Shown: in pieces, positions 50,801 through 62,800 of the stretch
Layout: each line of letters opens with the position of its first letter
Position numbering within the stretch: position 1 is the stretch's first letter
Source: Leptoclinus maculatus
Lineage: Eukaryota > Chordata > Actinopteri > Perciformes > Stichaeidae
DNA: 64,000 nt
Assembly (NCBI GenBank): GCA_032191485.1
Contig: JAVDOI010000010.1
Span: 2,913,161-2,977,160 of the forward strand
Direction: 5' to 3'
The notes under the pieces: model-generated
Seen by the model: the letters and a program-made list of their open reading frames with translations, nothing else
What the model was told of the DNA's origin: nothing
The model's database searches: none
Program-made: the position numbers and the translations under genes

Positions 50801-53800
50801 GGCTTTGTGCACTACTAACTCTACAAAAGATGTATCATTGTCATCTTGATCAACGGCATCTTCACCATAACCACCACCCATCACATTAAAACGGACCCTC
50901 CTTCTACTGCGATGTTTCATCCAAGATTCAAGCCATGTTGCGCTTTTGACCACGTTTGCTGCTATAAAGCCTTGTTTGGATGACTTGTCTCCTTGGATCA
51001 TTTGTACCACCTCTTCTCCTGGCTTCCACACAAGGACGCCACTATGAGGGTTTTTACGCGATACACATTTTCTTTTGAAAGCATGTCTGCAGTTGCTGAA
51101 GGAAATGCACCACAAAAAAAAGAGAAGAAGAACTTAATTGCAGACCAGTGATGATGAATGATTACAAATAAAGCTCCACAGTTTAATCTGGCTGAATCAA
51201 TGTTACTGCATCTTCCCTACTATTTATACGTCCACACATGGCTAATTAAATTCCAATCATGTTGCATTTGTTGCCGCATCATCTGCTACACTGGTTCGTA
51301 TTCATTACTTCATCTCCTCTCCAGGTCATACATTTTGACAACGGCATCTGCTATCATCATCGTCATTCCTCCATTTCCTTATTGTGAACAGTCCCATCGC
51401 ATCTTCATCTTTACGGCGGATAATCTCATCACTTCCCTTTTTTTTTAAAGACCAATTAAATCATCACTTCCACATGATTGTGGTCTTCTCTGACTCTCAC
51501 CTGCCCCCATCAAGATTACGCCCCAAGGCTAATTTTCCTTATTATAAACGATCTATTACACCACCCAGGACCGCTTCCATCCATCACTGACATTGCTTGT
51601 CTGTCATCTCCATAACGACGGCAGCTGTTTCTTTCATCGCTGTCTCTTGCTTGTGGTCGGCTTTCTACCTGTCCTTGAAAACTCTGCGGTGAACTTTAAA
51701 CCCCCCCCTCCCCCCGTTCCTCCAGGAATCAGACCCGTAACCCACCTCTACTTGTCAGAGGTGACTTCAGACTCGGTGTTGGTGGCGTGGAGCGCCCCAG
51801 CACCGCCCGCTGACCTCTTCATCCTGAGCTACAGCTCCGCGGACGGGACCGACACCTCTAAGGTGACGCTGGACGGCTCCAAGACGAGGTCACTGGTCCA
51901 GGGGCTGCTGCCGTCCACTCAGTACACCGTCGGTCTAATCACGATACAGGGGGACGTTACCTCTGAGCCCATTACAGCATCGCTCACGACAGGTGAGCTG
52001 CTTGATTTCATGTGTAAGTGGTATGAAAGGTAACTCGGGGGAAGACACACACGAGGATCAATAAGCATGAGCAGCACAGTAAAGGCTTTGCTTATGAGAT
52101 CTGTTTTAGTAGTTGCGCAACCTTGTATCATACTGTTTGTCTATGCATGGATGCATTGTTCTGTACCTAATGAACCTAATATCACGTTTAGGGCTGCAAC
52201 TAACAATTATTTACATTGTAAATGAATGTGCAGATTGATTGGTTGTTTGGTCTATAGACAATAGTGAAAATAAGTCCATCATAAAGCTCAGATATTCAAT
52301 TTACTGTCACTTAAGACTGAAGATGCAGCAAATCCTCACAAAAGAGAAACTATAACTACTCTTCTTTGTAGGGTTTGTTGAGACAGGAGGAACTGGAATG
52401 TCCTTCAATCCTATTTAGGATGAAGGAGAAAGATCCGAGGTTGGAATCAGTGGAGAAAGGGAAAGAAAGTGGGGCACCACTGTAGCAAGTGGGAGGTAAA
52501 GTGGGAAAGTAAAAAGGAGAGAAATTGGCGTAAGAAATGGAAACGCAAAGTGACTTTGAATGAATATGTATTTGCAAAAAATGCTGTTTTAGCATCTGAT
52601 TTGCACAGAACCACAGCAGAATGAGCTTTGTAATTAGAGATCTGCCTTGGAGGTGTCTCCTTTCTAATTTCTTTGCCAGACTTTACAGACACAGCTTGTT
52701 TTACTCTCCTGTGGTATCAGATGACTGAGGTTTGCCACACAGATGGAACTTGTGTCTATAGCCAGCGTGTGTAATGATCCAGCGCTATTTCGTGTTCATT
52801 CTGAACTCATTGGCAATCGTAACATTTAGGGGTATTTGAGACATTGAGACAGAGGAAAGAGAGACGGGGAGGAAAGGTGCAATGTGTGAGCTCATATTGT
52901 TACTTATGCTTTGTACTGTCTTCTGTCTTATCCATTTGAATTTAGTCTTTTCCCTGTAGGCTTCCCTTCATTCTGTCTCCTCTCGCTCATTCACAGTTTC
53001 TCTATCGTTTCTCTCCATTTCTTTTGATCGATATCCTCCAACTGCGCCGCAGTGATCCTCCACACCTTCGTTAACATATTATACAGTATTACCGTGTCAT
53101 TTCTTTTAGCTGCTAATTGGCTTCTTTGTCAGAAGCGGGCTCTCGGAAAACATTTCTTTTGATTGTGAGTGAGCTAATTACATCTGGGAAGAGAATGAAC
53201 GAGAAGAGGGTCAGTGGGAGAACCTGCCCGAGAAAGAGAGACAGTGGGCAACATTAGGAAGAAAGGAAAACCACCAAAAGAGAAACAAAGAGAGGACTGA
53301 AGACAAATGCAGAGGAGAGGCGAAAGTGAGCATTGAACAATAGAGATATTAACTTTGCATCGGTGCCAGAGACACCTGCATGCTGTCATCTAATTACTGT
53401 GCCAGTTTCACATAATACCTTGGCAGCTTCGAGCGCTCTCTCTCTCTCTCTTTCCATTCACCCACACATGATGCTGAGCAGATATTGAGGGTGAAATTGG
53501 AACAGGGATTATGAAACAGATGTACAGTATTTCCCGCACCTGTCTTTAGACCGCGGTAATGCTTTTGATCTCGCATGTTTGAATGCGAGCGCTGATGAGA
53601 GACTGCACTCTGTCTTCCCTTGTGTAATTAGGTATGCTTTTAGCGTTGCATTTCCTGCATAAACAGGATACAGTAGGTGGTTTGTTATTTACCAGACTCT
53701 GACAGTCACTCTGTCTGTGGTCAGTTCAAAGGGTGCGTTGATGTCGCTCACGTTCATTTATTATGCTTACACAGTGCAAATTGAATTGTGTTTTTCCGGT

Positions 53801-56800
53801 GGGGGGGGGGGGGGGGGGGGGGGGGGGTCAGGTCAATAGTGGTAGATATTCTGCAACTGCTCTCATTCAGACCCTCTCAGGAGACGCTTCATGAGAAAAT
53901 GCAAAAAAATGTCCCGCCGTTATTCTGGCCAAGGCAAACATTATTAGTCCGATATGCATGCATAAATAATCATAACAAATATAAAGGCTACTACTGTCTG
54001 TCATAAAGGTTGCATTTAAATCAAGCCCAGGGGTTATAAATTGCCCCCTCTGCTTGTGAATAATAGCCATTATTCTGTTCAGAGACGAGCAGAGCGGTTG
54101 GTTTACAAGCGCTGCCTGTTTCGCCATCTCGTCCACACCAAGAGATGGAAGTGATCTTTTAATCTCCTCCACCCTTTTTTTTGTCTTTTTCTTTCCCCCT
54201 TCTCTAACTTTCTTTATCCCGCTATTTCTTTCTCTTGCAGCTAAGGACCTGTCACCAGTTTAATTGTTGGCTCACAGTGTTTTCGCCCTAACCTTTTCCA
54301 TGGCTGCTCGATAGTCTCAGGAGACGCATAAAGCAAATTGTCTGCAGGGGGGGGGGGTAAATCTCCTCTGAGTAAGCTTTGCTCAGTCCAATGCTGCCTA
54401 TTGTGTTCTTTTACAAGCTATAGTTCTACTGGAGTATCGTTTGATGGTGTTATTTATAAGGACAGGTCTGTTTATGTAAATGTAATGAAGAGATTAAAAA
54501 CGGACAAAGCAAGGGTTGCTTAAATACTTTGGTATTCAAGACCACTGATCCTTTAGATTCCTGAACTCTCGTTGTAATGTGCTCCTGTTGTACCTCTGGG
54601 ATCATGTTTTCCATTGTGGGCATCCTCTCCCTTCCAGGCATGGACCCACCTAAAGAGATGACTGTGTCAGATGTGACGGAAGACGCAGTGACTATCTCTT
54701 GGATCAAACCGCTGGCTCCATTTGAATACTATAAGCTGTCCTACCAATCAGCCAGAGGTAGCATATCCTCTTCTCTTACGCCTGTCTTCATTGCATTGTA
54801 ATAACATGGTGTTTAATATGTTAGCATGTACGCCGGCACTCCGCGTTCTCATGTTTCAGCTAAATGAACATGGCATTTGTTGTAGCGGGTCTCTCTGATG
54901 AAAGATGTTCTGTAGCAGGGAACCCTGTTACACACACTGTTGTACCTAATTAATTGATAACATTTTTATCAGTGAAATGTCATTTTATTCTGAATTGAAA
55001 TTCTGTATTAAGTAATGATTCCATAAAAAATGTCATTAAATATTTAGCCACGTGATTCAAAGCACACACCGGTTACCTTAGTCGCCGAAAGAAATGTAAG
55101 ATCGGAGCGATAGCGACGGTTGTGATGTCTCCTGCAGGTCGAGTGGACAGCGTGGTGATTGACAGCGATGTGACCAACTACACCTTGTCCAGCCTGTTTC
55201 CTGCTACAGAATACGAGATCAGCCTCAGCGCTGTCAGAGGGAGTCAGGAGAGCAAAGTGGTCACCACCTCCATCTTCACAGGTAGGAGTTGATGAGGAAA
55301 CATTATTAGGGGCGAATAGAATAGAATGGAAGAGAAGAGAATACACCGTGAGAGGAGGGGCGGGGTGGGACATGGATGAAATGTTTGCCGTGCAAACTGA
55401 ATGAAGAATCCCTCTTTTAGCCGCGAGACTCTCAGACCAATTGTTCTTCACACAACAAGGATAGCTGCTCGTTGAGATCCACTGTATGCGCCACAAAGAG
55501 CAACACAGACACAGACGTCAGACAAAATCTAAGGGTACAGCTGACATTGCAGGAGGTGCGATCCTTACTGCTGCAATAGATGAGACTGTCCACTCCGTGA
55601 CCCAGTAATTGGTAACTTACTCCCAGCTCCATTTCACTCTCCTCTATCTCTCTGCTTCCCTCCCCTTCTTTCCTATCTCTTTATACTTAAGCCTCACCTC
55701 TCCACTGTCACGCCGCTCTCTTTCTCTCAGTACCCTTCTCTTCTCCGTCCTCCATCTTTCTGTCTCCCCCTTTCTTTAATCTTCTCTCTTGGTGCGTCTC
55801 TCTCCACTAATTTCTTCCCGATTCGTCAATTGAGACTCTTTACTTCGCACTAAATCTCAAGTTATGCATGTAAACACCGTTCGGAACGGGACACCGTTCT
55901 TCCACCAACTAAAGATTAGATGCATAATAATCTCCGTTGTGTGTTAGAGACGGAAGAAGCGAGAGAGCTAAGGAGAGCCCGAGATAGGAGGGAGAAAAGG
56001 GGAGCAGGAGGTGTGTTTGCATGCCAATGAGACCCATTTCACCAGCAATCCAGTGAGAAAAGAAGAAGCAAAAGAGTCTTGCTCTTCCTCTTCGCTTCTT
56101 TATCTTCAGCTTCTTCTTCTTTTAACAATCCCTGTGTACTAACAATAAGCTGAGCCGTCAGGGCTGTAATAGCCTGAAAAGAACGTAACTCCAAAGTCAA
56201 GCTTGTTAGAAATGGTAAATAACATTCTTCTCACATCGCACAACAATGCCCAACCGGGGACTTTTTAATGCCGCTTTTCAACAACAAAACATAAACAGGG
56301 GATTTGGAACAGTAATCCAGCAGTGCCTGGCCAAGTATGTAATGACTTGAATAACGCTGGAATTGCTACTTACTTCACTTCCGTAATCAATTATTGTCAG
56401 AGGGGACGAAAAAAGCAGGGAGCCATATTTCATTGTGCTAACACAGCAGGTACCGCTGAGCTAAGATGAATTTCGGAGGGTTGACACTAAATAGACTATG
56501 TGAAGGTCCATGTAATGGAGTGCTAATAACGGTAAGTATCAGGACCCTTAGTAAAGCATTACTTGTCCCAAAACGTAAGTTGGAAGAGAGATAATTTAGT
56601 CCTCCCGACTTTTTTTTCATATTCTACAAATACAATACAGTGCTCTACATTCACAAACTAAAATCAGCATTGAAAAGTTCAGTACCGCTCACATGCAGAA
56701 TAAAAGCACAAGCACAGGTACCGGTACAATGTTTGCATGGCCGTGGCCACAAGTATTAGTCTGAGTATTGCGCCGCAGACACATCCAGAGTGGAGAACAC

Positions 56801-59800
56801 ACTCACACTGATAACCTGCTTTTGTATACAGGGAGGCAGTACAGCTTCCACAGTAATGAGAGGGGATGTAGAGAAAAGACTGGGGAGTAAAACGGCCCAA
56901 TGCGTCTCACTAACTGTACTGTCTGCTGCAGTGTGGTCTACATAATGCACACAGCAGACTGACCTCACGGTCAACTGTCACAGCTGAGGGGTTCGTAAAA
57001 TGACCATGTTCAGCAAAGCACGAATACAAACAAGACATTTAACATCAACAAAGTTTAACTACATTTACTTGAAGAAAACTTGACTATTACCGTACTTATT
57101 AGCGCTAAAATGTCATGCGACAATGTCCTGCTTAAAAAACACATATAATGCTCATTTCCAAGTTCAAACTTGTATTTGGGGTTTTTTAATAGAACATATT
57201 TACATGCCTTAATGTAACTATTTTTCTCACACTGTCCGTCTGAATATACTTGTATTGTCATAACTTGTCATAATTGTCATAATAACAGTTTCTGAATACG
57301 GACTGTTTATATAGCACCTAGACCTGCTTTATAATAATATAATATAATATAATGACAATCCCCCTTTTTACAATATGGGACCTTTAATAATCTCCATTCA
57401 TAACAATCTTCTTGTGCACAATTGTCCCCCATAAAATCAAAGGTTGTTATCGAAGCCGTTAGCAGGCTTATAAACTGAATCAACATTAATTGTGTGTGCA
57501 AGCTAAACTACAAAACAATCTGCTAGTTGTTACTTAGTGAACGTGCAGTGCACGCTGATGTCTGTGCACTCTGTTTGTTGGAGAGGGAGAAACCACTCTG
57601 TACCTTTTTGATTCTAAAAAGTCGTGCGGTCGCTGACTGCTTCTCATAATCCAGCTCGTGGTACGAATCACTCAGCTATACTTTTTAAGAAGATCAAAAT
57701 CTTAATCACTTGTTTTAGGATCTTTGGACATTCAAAGCTGAGTAGCCGCTTGTTCCGTCAACATTAAGTTAAGTGAGTTCCGCAGCCAAAGAGGAGACTC
57801 GGAGCTCTCACTATGCTCCCTTTAGATGATATCTGATACCTTCAGCTTCAACCGCCAGACGTGACTTGCTAGATGTTTGTCATCAGACAACCGCATCGCT
57901 TTCACCGCTGAATATTATTCCACTTTTGAATGTAAAGGATTACAATAATGGAAGTAAGGATTTTATACACAGATGAATTATCAGGTTCTTTTTAGCTGAC
58001 TTCAAGAAAAATACTAATTAGACCTTCTTCCCGAGAAATCGACTTCCTGAGCTTGGAGCTGCCAGAGAGAGGGGGGGGGGGGGCCATGAAGCCACCCTAA
58101 GGGAGGACAAACTGGCTTTTCAGCCCAGGGGTCAGACCTGTTTTATTTAGCAGTGCCTTTAATGTAACTGCTTTAATAATGTCTCTGGGTTTACCTCAGA
58201 AAGGTTTAATAAGGGGATTGCACACCTTTAATATCTGTAGTCTAACGCACATAGTGCAAGATCTCTCGATGCCCCTCAGAAATGATCATATAATGTGATT
58301 GATATTTCAGAAACACGTCTCAGTTAATGACTCTGAAGTAGCCGTACCTGACATGAGCGGAAGGTGTTGATATATATGTTCAAAGCCACATTCCAGTTAA
58401 GATCAGAAATCCAGTTATAAAAGCCCTTCAGCTCTTAAATTCACCTCGCATCAAACCAGTATTTATTGTTCTTTTTTCTGTAGACCCCCCAAGCTTTAAT
58501 ATCCAATACACCGATGATATATGTGCCATGCTTCAGAAATGTCACTGATGCTGATAGAGATGTACTTTTGAGCGGATCCATACATTGACCGGCTTTCTTC
58601 GACCTGTGCTCGGAAAAAAAAGAGATTACTTGTTGTAAGCGTGTATTATGTAATCATGTATTTGACTCGGACGATGACCTGGCCTGCCAATAGCAGCCTC
58701 GTGCATCGAGCATATTGACACAGACGCTTCTCTAGGGTCATATCCATCCCTGTTGGTTTGAAGTTAACATCATTTAGTGGCCATAGCTCGGAAAAATGTA
58801 GGATTGTACATGAAAAAAAAAATGTACGTGAGCATGGCTCACCTGGATGAAACGAAAACGTGCGGCAATAAAATCAAGAGACTCTATTCAATAGAATGAA
58901 TACCGTGGACTCAGAAACAAGGTCGCTAGAATGAGTAGATTTAAATAAATGACACGCTGGGACCAAAGCAAGATTCATGAATTAAATGGCAAGAAATTAT
59001 TGGAATACTTTTAACGGAATATTTGTTAAGTAAAAGCAAATAATCCTTCCAATATAAAATCAGATGGTGCATTCATTGCAAAGCCCCTTGAAATTGCTAA
59101 CTTATCTCAATGATCCCTTTACTGAAAAGGTTGACAGTCTAAGTCATAATATGAATACCTCAAACGGCTAATTCTCTAAAGAAACCAATTGAAGAGTTCA
59201 TCATAAAGAACTAAAGCTGTGGGTTTAACCTCAAACCACTTCTACTGGAGGAGATAAAAAAAAGTACTCCTCATGTTAGATAATAAACGGTCTGGACTGG
59301 ATAACCTTGATGGTAAATGAATACCAATTAAAGCTGATTACATTACAAGACCTGTATCTCACGTTTGTAACCTTCACCTGAAAGAAAGGCATGGAAAGTT
59401 GCCTAAAAGAACTGTGGTACATCCAGCGGGGATTACAGCAGACCGATTAGTATTCTTCCTGCTCTTAGTCAACTTTTTGTGTACGATCACATTTTGAGGT
59501 TTTTTTTCTGTCAATGGCCTTAATTGTGAGTTTCAGCATGCCTAACTCTACCTGCACCGCCTCAACACAGATGGCTGATGACCGGCTGAGTCAAATAAAT
59601 GACAACAAAAAATTGTCGCCGCTGTCTTGCTTGACTTCAGTGCCGCTGTCGCTGTCAATGACTATGAGTTACTCCTGAAAAAAAAAACATTTGACATACG
59701 GCTTCAGTGCAAACCTTTTCTCTCTCTTGTCCTGAATCTTAACGCACCGAGGCTTGACTTTCAGATACAGATCCGAGTTCGGTGAGCGTGATGTAGTTGG

Positions 59801-62800
59801 CTCAATCTGCGATTCGCCGGCGCAATCAGGAGATTGGAGAGTGATGATTGGATTATCACTGGGACTGATGAAAGTGGATGACCTGTTTATTTTATTTCTT
59901 TATTGGCCATCGCTACTCCATCTCCATTGCCGGTCTAATTGACTTGGCAAACCTCCATTAAATTCACTTAAACCTTTTTGCAATTAAAGTAATGATTTTA
60001 ATCAGGTTTGTCCATCTATTGTAGAGATAAGAAAGACCCCAAACTCACTTGGTGGTGCTAATGAGCACAGTTCTTTTTTTTTTATTCTGATGAGGGCAGG
60101 GCAATATTAATTACCTCATCTGGGCCGAGCTTTGGAGCACATGCAGTGTTCTGTGTTCTCCTGCCGCGCCGCAATAACACGCCTGAAGAGAAATTGGGGT
60201 TGAAACACCGAGGTTAAAGGTATAATTAAATTCAAACTCAATTTTTGGCATGTCCAGCAGTCTGAGAATGAAATCAGGAAGAGGGCGGGGAAACAGCGGG
60301 CTCGGGAGAATATCCGAGACTCTCTGCAGCCTTTTTTGACTGCATAATTTCTCTTTGATGTGTGTTAGAATTGATCCAAATGGCAAAGAGAGTCATTATA
60401 AATCAGTATGAATGCAAAGCACTTCTGTGTCTGGGCTTCTATAATTACAACTAAGATGTGGATTGAATAATGGTTTTCCATTTGAAATAGTACTCCATTC
60501 ACAATTGTTGAGGTATAATTGATAGTTTGTGTCTCTCTACAATTCTACCATGATACCAGCATTACAAAAAAAAAATCACAAATATTTGCATATGAAAGCA
60601 ACTATAACACAGCTCCATAGTTTGTGTACCAATTAATTGCAGAGTAGTATTCCAAAATAAGTGGGAAATGAGATGCTCTTCAGACTAATTGGGTTTTTCT
60701 GAAACTTTTTTTGTGTTTTCATTTTAAGGATACTAATTGAATAAGAAACGCTGCAGCAGTCAGCCGGTAAACTTTACTCATTTTGTTAATATTAGCATTA
60801 GACCTGAGTCAATTGGTTGATCAATCTGTTAGTCCAATAACATACAATTATTCAACGATTTTGGTAATTGATAAATCGTTTCAAACATTTTTAGCAACAA
60901 TGATTCTGTTAAGTGAGTGGACCTTTTGCAGTTGATCCATAGCTGTCATATTTCGCCAAGTGTCACTGATCTCTTGGAACGAGCACGTTTCGGCCGTTGT
61001 TTTTGTCAATACGCACAGGGCTCATACGTTTGTCGTATTCTTCTGTTGCAGCGATGGACATGCCGGCTGAATTGACAGCTCTCAACATCACTCCACAAGG
61101 AACCCTGCTGAGGTGGAATCCACCTGTTTCCAGTGTGGACAACTACGTGCTGACCCTCACACACAACCAGGGTGAGTTATCCAAACCGTCATTAAGAGGC
61201 TGTTTCATTAGATAATGAACGGAGGAGTTGATTAACCACCAACAAAGGACAATAATGAGACGAATTAAAGCATTTGGATCAAATCATCAACACCCTTTTC
61301 TTTTTAATGCCTCCATTTATGGGATGTCAGATGCTGTTGAGAAGAGCTCTCTGGACAATGAAGCCATTTACATTTTAGAGAGGTATACGTGTCAGTCGTA
61401 GGATTCAGACTGAAGAGTCGCAGCACAATGAGCAGATTTGTTTTTTGGTCGTTCAGGTGCAGCGTGTGGTGAGGTGTCGGGTATACCAACAAGAAGTGAG
61501 AGCATCATTGTGATGCTTTGAGGCAGTGTTGATGCGTTTGTCTTGCTTTTCGGAGGAGTTCATTATGCTCCGTTGAACCACTAAACCTTGACACCAGCGT
61601 TGCCGTTTTCACACAGCATGCGTTTCTGATGCATCCCAATGCACTCACTGTCTGACAGCCATATCCCGATAAGTAACAGATAGCCATATTGCTTGGCCCC
61701 CTCGGAGTCGGTTTGTAATTTGCTCCCTGAACCGTGTGGATGACTGCCAAGCCTACAGTGGGTAGGCCCGGCAGCAGATAAAGATACTTGACATACACAG
61801 TGAGAGTGCTGAAATATGAAAGTATAAAAAGTTTCAAAGGAGTCGTGTATTCAGTCATCAGCCTTTTGCATATATATTTTAAACTCACCACTCAAATGTT
61901 TAACGACACTTGAACTCAACCGTTATTTTCCCTTCTGACTTTTATAACCCGGCTGGAGTATAATGTTATGGAAAGCATATTTCTCATTTGCACATGACCC
62001 CCACCGCCGAAGCCATGCCTGGAGTAATCCAGAAGGAATCCGTATCACTCAGCTCCCGGAGTCGATGTGTATGTTACACCCCGACCGACTGGACTCCAGC
62101 CAGATCAGATACAGAGATAGTATCTATATGCTGGACACATACTCGGAAAAGCAGCCCCAGCCAGGGTTTGGGAGAAGCGTAATGTAAAGTTGTGGACAAA
62201 TCCCAAGAGTGTCAGCGTATTAACTCAAGGTCAATAAATCTCATATTTCCATCGAGTACTGTCCTGCATTACAAAATAATTTTTTATTGGCAACCACGAG
62301 CACCCACGTAAAATCCAAACCATCATGGTGCCAGTCAGTCAAACTTCATATAAAATAGATGAATAGTGTAGCACGGACATAATGCGGTTTGTTCAGCAGC
62401 ATCACTGTCACTGTGATGTAAAACAAATCCAGTGGAAGGGTCCTGTCGGTGCAGCTCTCCTCGTTCAATTCAAACTCTTGAACCGAACAAGATCCTACCA
62501 GTGAGCCACTGACACAAAAGCAGTTCTAAATCGTGTTTATGTTACACAATTATTTTCTTAATCAACTATTGGAAATGAGGATTGGTAACTCAATGGTAAT
62601 TCATATGTAATCACCCGCTTTAAATTCATGAAAATACCTTAAATTGATTCTTGGACTATGCAGTTAGATAAGATAAGCGATGAATAGTCTTGTATTCAGT
62701 ATTCAGTCGTATTTTAGAGCAATAGTTGTCCCCAAAGGCATATTTCACCAAAAGCATAATTAGTGTAGAAATTCTTCGACTTGAAAGAGGACCCCAAAGG

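Larger units (their letters stand above)
51993..54637 (+). other. tnr: tnr intron 17 (2645 bp)
   Basis: Follows the FNIII-6 exon. It contains a hAT-like fragment (52189-52355), a G27 run (53801-53827) and a G11 run (54347-54357). No exon is supported. Confidence 0.83.
55282..61051 (+). other. tnr: tnr intron 19 (5770 bp)
   Basis: Lies between FNIII-7 and FNIII-8. Repeats are few: a TAATA-type run (57331-57353), a G13 run (58071-58083) and one hAT-like fragment near the 3' end (60808-60899). Most of 57.8-60.6 kb is AT-rich unique-looking DNA with many TAAT/ATTA words. No exon is supported. Confidence 0.82.

Noticed and set aside
51593..51725. Open frame continuous with exon 17 on its 5' side
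   Set aside because: The peptide is non-homologous and runs through the C-rich acceptor tract. The FNIII domain starts exactly after the AG at 51725.
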